Source of the DNA: an uncultured Bacteroides sp.
GTDB lineage: Bacteria; Bacteroidota; Bacteroidia; Bacteroidales; Bacteroidaceae
Reading direction: 5' to 3'
NCBI GenBank assembly: GCA_946628545.1
Contig: CAMOWU010000027.1
Location: 1-36,475 of the forward strand
DNA length: 36,475 bases
The notes below the pieces were generated by a model. It saw only the letters and a program-made list of their open reading frames with translations. It did no database searches and was not told where the DNA came from. The position numbers and the translations under genes were made by a program. The first letter of the stretch is position 1, and every line of letters begins with the position of its first letter. Shown piece by piece: positions 34,433 through 36,475 of this stretch.

Positions 34433-34541
34433 GAAATAAAGGGGAAGTTAAAGGGGAAGTTAAAATGGGAGTTAAAGGAGAAGTTAAAGGGGAAGTTAAA
34501 GGGGGAGTTAAAATGGAAGTTAAAGGGGAAGTTAAAAGGGG
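34433..34541. repeat. Tandem array of 12-base unit, GGGGAAGTTAAA type, 9 copies
   Basis: Same 12-base unit as at 17226-17399, again with ATGG and GAG variants, starting just after the AraC stop codon. It is followed by GC-rich sequence with no gene up to 34618. Confidence 0.95.
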
Positions 34542-34618
34542 ATATAATACCCCACCCCGCCCTGCGGGCACCCCTCCCCTTAGATGGGATGGGAGCTTAA
34601 AATGGGACAAAAAGACGA

Positions 34619-34642
34619 GGCAGCATGTCGCGGCATGCTGCC
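34619..34642 (-). terminator. Probable terminator of the GlsB/YeaQ-type gene
   Basis: GGCAGCATG (34619-34627) pairs with CATGCTGCC (34634-34642). On the minus strand it is followed by TCGTCTTTTTG and lies 27 bases after the gene's stop. Confidence 0.65.
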
Positions 34643-34668
34643 ATCATTCAACAACAAGTTGAAAAAAC

Positions 34669-34920
34669 TTACTTCTTCTTGTTCTTGAACAGGTTGGCCA
34701 CGAAGAGTATGGCAATGGCACCCACCAAGCCTGTGCCCAGTTCGGCTATCCATCCGCCTTCCCAAGTCACACCCAGCAGGCCGAAAATCCAACTGCCGAC
34801 AAGTCCGCCGACCAATCCCAGCACAATGTTCCAGAGGCATCCGAAACCGCCTCCACGCATGAGCTTACCGGCCAGCAGACCAGCCAAAGCTCCAATGATG
34901 ATAGAACCTAAACATCCCAT
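34669..34920 (-). CDS. GlsB/YeaQ/YmgE-family membrane protein
   Basis: An 83-residue protein with three glycine-rich membrane segments (IIIGALAGLLAGKLM, IVLGLVGGLVGSWIFGLLGV, LGTGLVGAIAILFVANLF) and a Lys tail. This is the transglycosylase-associated protein family (PF04226), linked to stress responses but of unclear mechanism. Despite the family name no enzymatic activity is expected. It is monocistronic. Confidence 0.92.
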   Translation of the reverse strand: MGCLGSIIIGALAGLLAGKLMRGGGFGCLWNIVLGLVGGLVGSWIFGLLGVTWEGGWIAELGTGLVGAIAILFVANLFKNKKK

Positions 34921-34965
34921 AATCGTAATAGATGATTTGAATCGTTTTATTTGGTGTATGTATCA

Positions 34966-34998
34966 GTTCACATGTAGGGACGCGACGTGTCGCGTCCG
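34966..34998. repeat. Dispersed palindrome, family B
   Basis: Exactly the reverse complement of 16507-16539 over 33 bases, including the GTTCACATG flank. Beyond it, AAATTACACGTTTGTAA resembles the sequence on the matching side of the other copy, so the repeat is longer than the palindrome. Confidence 0.9.
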
Positions 34999-35195
34999 CT
35001 AAAGTAAATCAACAAATTACACGTTTGTAATATTTCAGATTGTCGGCAAAAGTAAGCAAAATAATTGACATACCAACAATTTTCGATAGGTTTTTACACC
35101 ACAAATGCACAAAACATCAGTCAGACAAAACCAATCAGCTCATTCTTCCAAATCAACTCCCTCCCAAAAAAACGAATCAAAACCGAACTTGCAAC

Positions 35196-35714
35196 ATGGA
35201 TGAATCGACATACATGGTGAATGTGCTCTGCATGACCTACAACCAAGCGTCTTTCATTGAAGATGCTTTCAATGCTTTCACAATGCAGCAGACGACTTTT
35301 CCTTTCGTATGCACAATTATAGACGACGCCAGTAACGACGGGGAGCAAAATGTGATCAAGACATACCTGAAGGAACATTTTGATCCAGTAGATCAATCAA
35401 CTGTCAGCCCATCAGACACACCTGACTATCATTTTCTTTTTGCCCGCCACAAGACCCACCCCAACTGCTATTTTGCCGTGTACTTCTTGAACTACAATCA
35501 TTTTGGAACAGCAGTACTGCAGCAAAGAAAACTTCGATATGCAGCAGAATGGTTTGAGAAGAGCAAATACATAGCCTTTTGCGAGGGTGACGATTTTTGG
35601 ACTGATCCAAGGAAATTGGATAAACAGGTGGTTTTTCTGGGCACGTCCTTGAAATTGTTGTATGTGGCAGAGCCCAATCAAGTCATCGACAAAAGGACCA
35701 TTGCCTTGCACTAG
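35196..35714 (+). pseudogene. Glycosyltransferase family 2, C-terminally damaged
   Basis: From the ATG at 35196 the frame encodes 172 residues opening MDESTYMVNVLCMTYNQASF, with IIDDASNDGEQNVI (nucleotide-binding DD region) and CEGDDFWTDPRKLDKQV (DxD-type motif and QV helix) of GT2 enzymes. Active relatives are usually around 300 residues and continue with an acceptor-binding part; here the sequence after KLDKQV is not family-like. In the same frame, after the TAG at 35712, a protein-like string (KSRLESYKIPQAYEQVASIR) runs to a second TAG at 35817 that overlaps a family A palindrome. TAG could be a CAG-to-TAG change. The rest looks deleted. Activity is unlikely. Confidence 0.7.
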
Positions 35715-35815
35715 AAATCCCGTTTGGAAAGCTATAAGATTCCTCAGGCATACGAACAGGTAGCATCCATCCGCATGACACACAACGGCAAAAAAGACCG
35801 CAAATCATACAAACA

Positions 35816-35842
35816 GTAGGAGGTTCGGCATTCCTGCCGAAC
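35816..35842. repeat. Dispersed palindrome, family A, single arm
   Basis: The left arm only, matching 661-687 exactly over 27 bases, with the hairpin TTCGGCA-ttcc-TGCCGAA. It begins at the second stop codon of the damaged glycosyltransferase frame. Confidence 0.85.
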
Positions 35843-35888
35843 AAATATCGTCCCCTTTAATTCCAAACCATCTCCGTTGAGGCGTGTG

Positions 35889-35909
35889 CCCGGCGGTTCT
35901 GCCGCCGGG
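35889..35909. other. GC-rich hairpin in gene-free sequence
   Basis: CCCGGCGG (35889-35896) pairs with CCGCCGGG (35902-35909). The gap from 35843 to 36069 also has AGATAGCGCAGATAGTG and repeated AATCAGCGAGA strings, but no gene. Confidence 0.55.
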
Positions 35910-36069
35910 GTTCCGCAATAACCCACCCTTGTGACACCACAAATAAAAATCAGCGAGAAAGAATTATGTCTCACGCAGATAGCGCAGATAGTGCATAAAA
36001 ATAATCAGCGAGATCGGTGAGATCAGCGAGAAATACTCTAACAGAGACCGCAAAAAAAAGGAATAATAT

Positions 36070-36100
36070 TTTGTATTTATCCGCAATTGTTCTAACTTTG
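36070..36100 (+). promoter_or_regulatory. Bacteroidetes-type promoter upstream of the candidate RNA and tRNA-Ser
   Basis: TTTG (36070-36073), a 19-base spacer and TAACTTTG (36093-36100), an exact consensus with no protein start after it. Confidence 0.75.
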
Positions 36101-36106
36101 CATCAG

Positions 36107-36336
36107 ATTTAAGATGTAGCGACGTCGGAAAAGACTATCAACATAAAGATTAAAGCCGGGTAAGGATCGATTGGGATACTCATCAAATTATAAAGAACAA
36201 CCGGGAAAGCTTCGTTCATCAATGGCGGGCCACGCCCTTACGGGTAACCTTCGAGTCGGTGGATTACAAAGAGGAGCGAGCGCTCAAATCTTATCATCTC
36301 GGAGTTTCATCACATCTCCTCCCGGCTTTTTTCCTT
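36107..36336 (+). ncRNA. Candidate structured RNA, about 230 bases
   Basis: A strong promoter is followed by sequence with no protein frame. AAAGCCGGG (36152-36160) pairs perfectly with CCCGGCTTT (36321-36329), with AGGA/TCCT continuing the stem after a two-base bulge, and a run of T follows, so the closing stem also resembles a terminator. Inside are further possible pairings: ACTC with GAGT (36178-36181, 36302-36305), and GCTTCGTTC with GAGCGAGC in the apical part. A long closing stem around an internal bubble recalls 6S RNA and the Bacteroidales-1 motif, but I cannot match it to either from memory. RNase P, tmRNA and SRP RNA signatures are absent. The ends are estimated from promoter and stem. 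Confidence 0.5.
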
Positions 36337-36387
36337 TCATCCGACATTCAAACCGCCATCTTTCAATCTCAACACGACCTATACAAT

Positions 36388-36474
36388 GGAAAGTTGCCGG
36401 AGTGGTCGATCGGGCCGCACTCGAAATGCGGTGAACGGGTAACTGTTCCGGGGGTTCGAATCCCTCACTTTCCG
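36388..36474 (+). tRNA. tRNA-Ser, anticodon CGA
   Basis: An 87-base cloverleaf: acceptor arms GGAAAGT (36388-36394) and ACTTTCC (36467-36473), D arm with AGTGGTCGAT, anticodon stem CCGCA/TGCGG with loop CTCGAAA (anticodon CGA at 36422-36424, reading UCG), a long variable arm typical of serine tRNAs, T arm GGGGGTTCGAATCCCTC, and discriminator G. The 3' CCA is not visible because the window ends. It may share the transcript with the RNA upstream or have its own promoter. Confidence 0.95.
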
Positions 36475-36475
36475 C

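Noticed and set aside
34404..34610. Similar LTSP-repeat frame beside the AraC gene
   Set aside because: Same artefact of the 12-base array.

Overview
The window looks like chromosomal DNA of a Bacteroidales bacterium, most probably Prevotella or a close relative. The pointers are promoters of the Bacteroidetes type (TTTG, about 20 bases, then TAnnTTTG), the gene order bamD-rpoZ-DUF4293, a very long SecA (1128 residues) ending in a zinc motif, the DUF4105/Lnb - phosphatase-like - secA block, and DUF2807, DUF4293, Sel1 and AAA/PD-(D/E)XK proteins typical of the group. Most of the window is ordinary core genome. No phage, conjugative element, complete insertion sequence or CRISPR array is visible.

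Layout. 1-3.5 kb is accessory: a decayed GH2 beta-galactosidase fragment, a small basic protein, a two-gene operon encoding an NMNAT-NADAR fusion and a separate NADAR protein, and a secreted GH5 endoglucanase. 3.6-9.8 kb holds uvrB on the minus strand, then bamD, rpoZ, a DUF4293 membrane protein, a Sel1-repeat protein and mltG. 9.8-16.5 kb has a BadF/GlcNAc-kinase-like enzyme, a large MscS-type channel, an MFS transporter and an AAA/PD-(D/E)XK protein. 16.7-20.1 kb has a small secreted protein and the start of a histidine operon: a leader peptide with five His codons, an intrinsic terminator, hisG, a 278-base inverted-repeat element and hisD. 20.2-23.9 kb has an OmpA-family lipoprotein, mtgA, glyA, rpmA and rplU. 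24.4-26.9 kb is an ECF sigma operon. 27-33.3 kb (minus strand) is the envelope block lnb - inactive-looking alkaline phosphatase homologue - secA. 33.5-36.5 kb has an AraC regulator, a GlsB/YeaQ-type membrane protein, a damaged glycosyltransferase, a candidate structured RNA and tRNA-Ser(CGA).

The intergenic DNA is unusually decorated. Two families of dispersed palindromes recur (one with paired compensatory changes), and short tandem arrays with units of 7, 9, 12 and about 16 bases sit between operons. The uvrB stop codon lies inside one array and the secA stop codon overlaps the edge of another.

The items most worth following up are the NMNAT-NADAR/NADAR operon, the histidine attenuator with an inverted-repeat element between hisG and hisD, the metal-site-lacking phosphatase homologue between lnb and secA, the palindrome families, and the candidate RNA upstream of tRNA-Ser. 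All functional calls come from reading motifs by eye; no database search was run.
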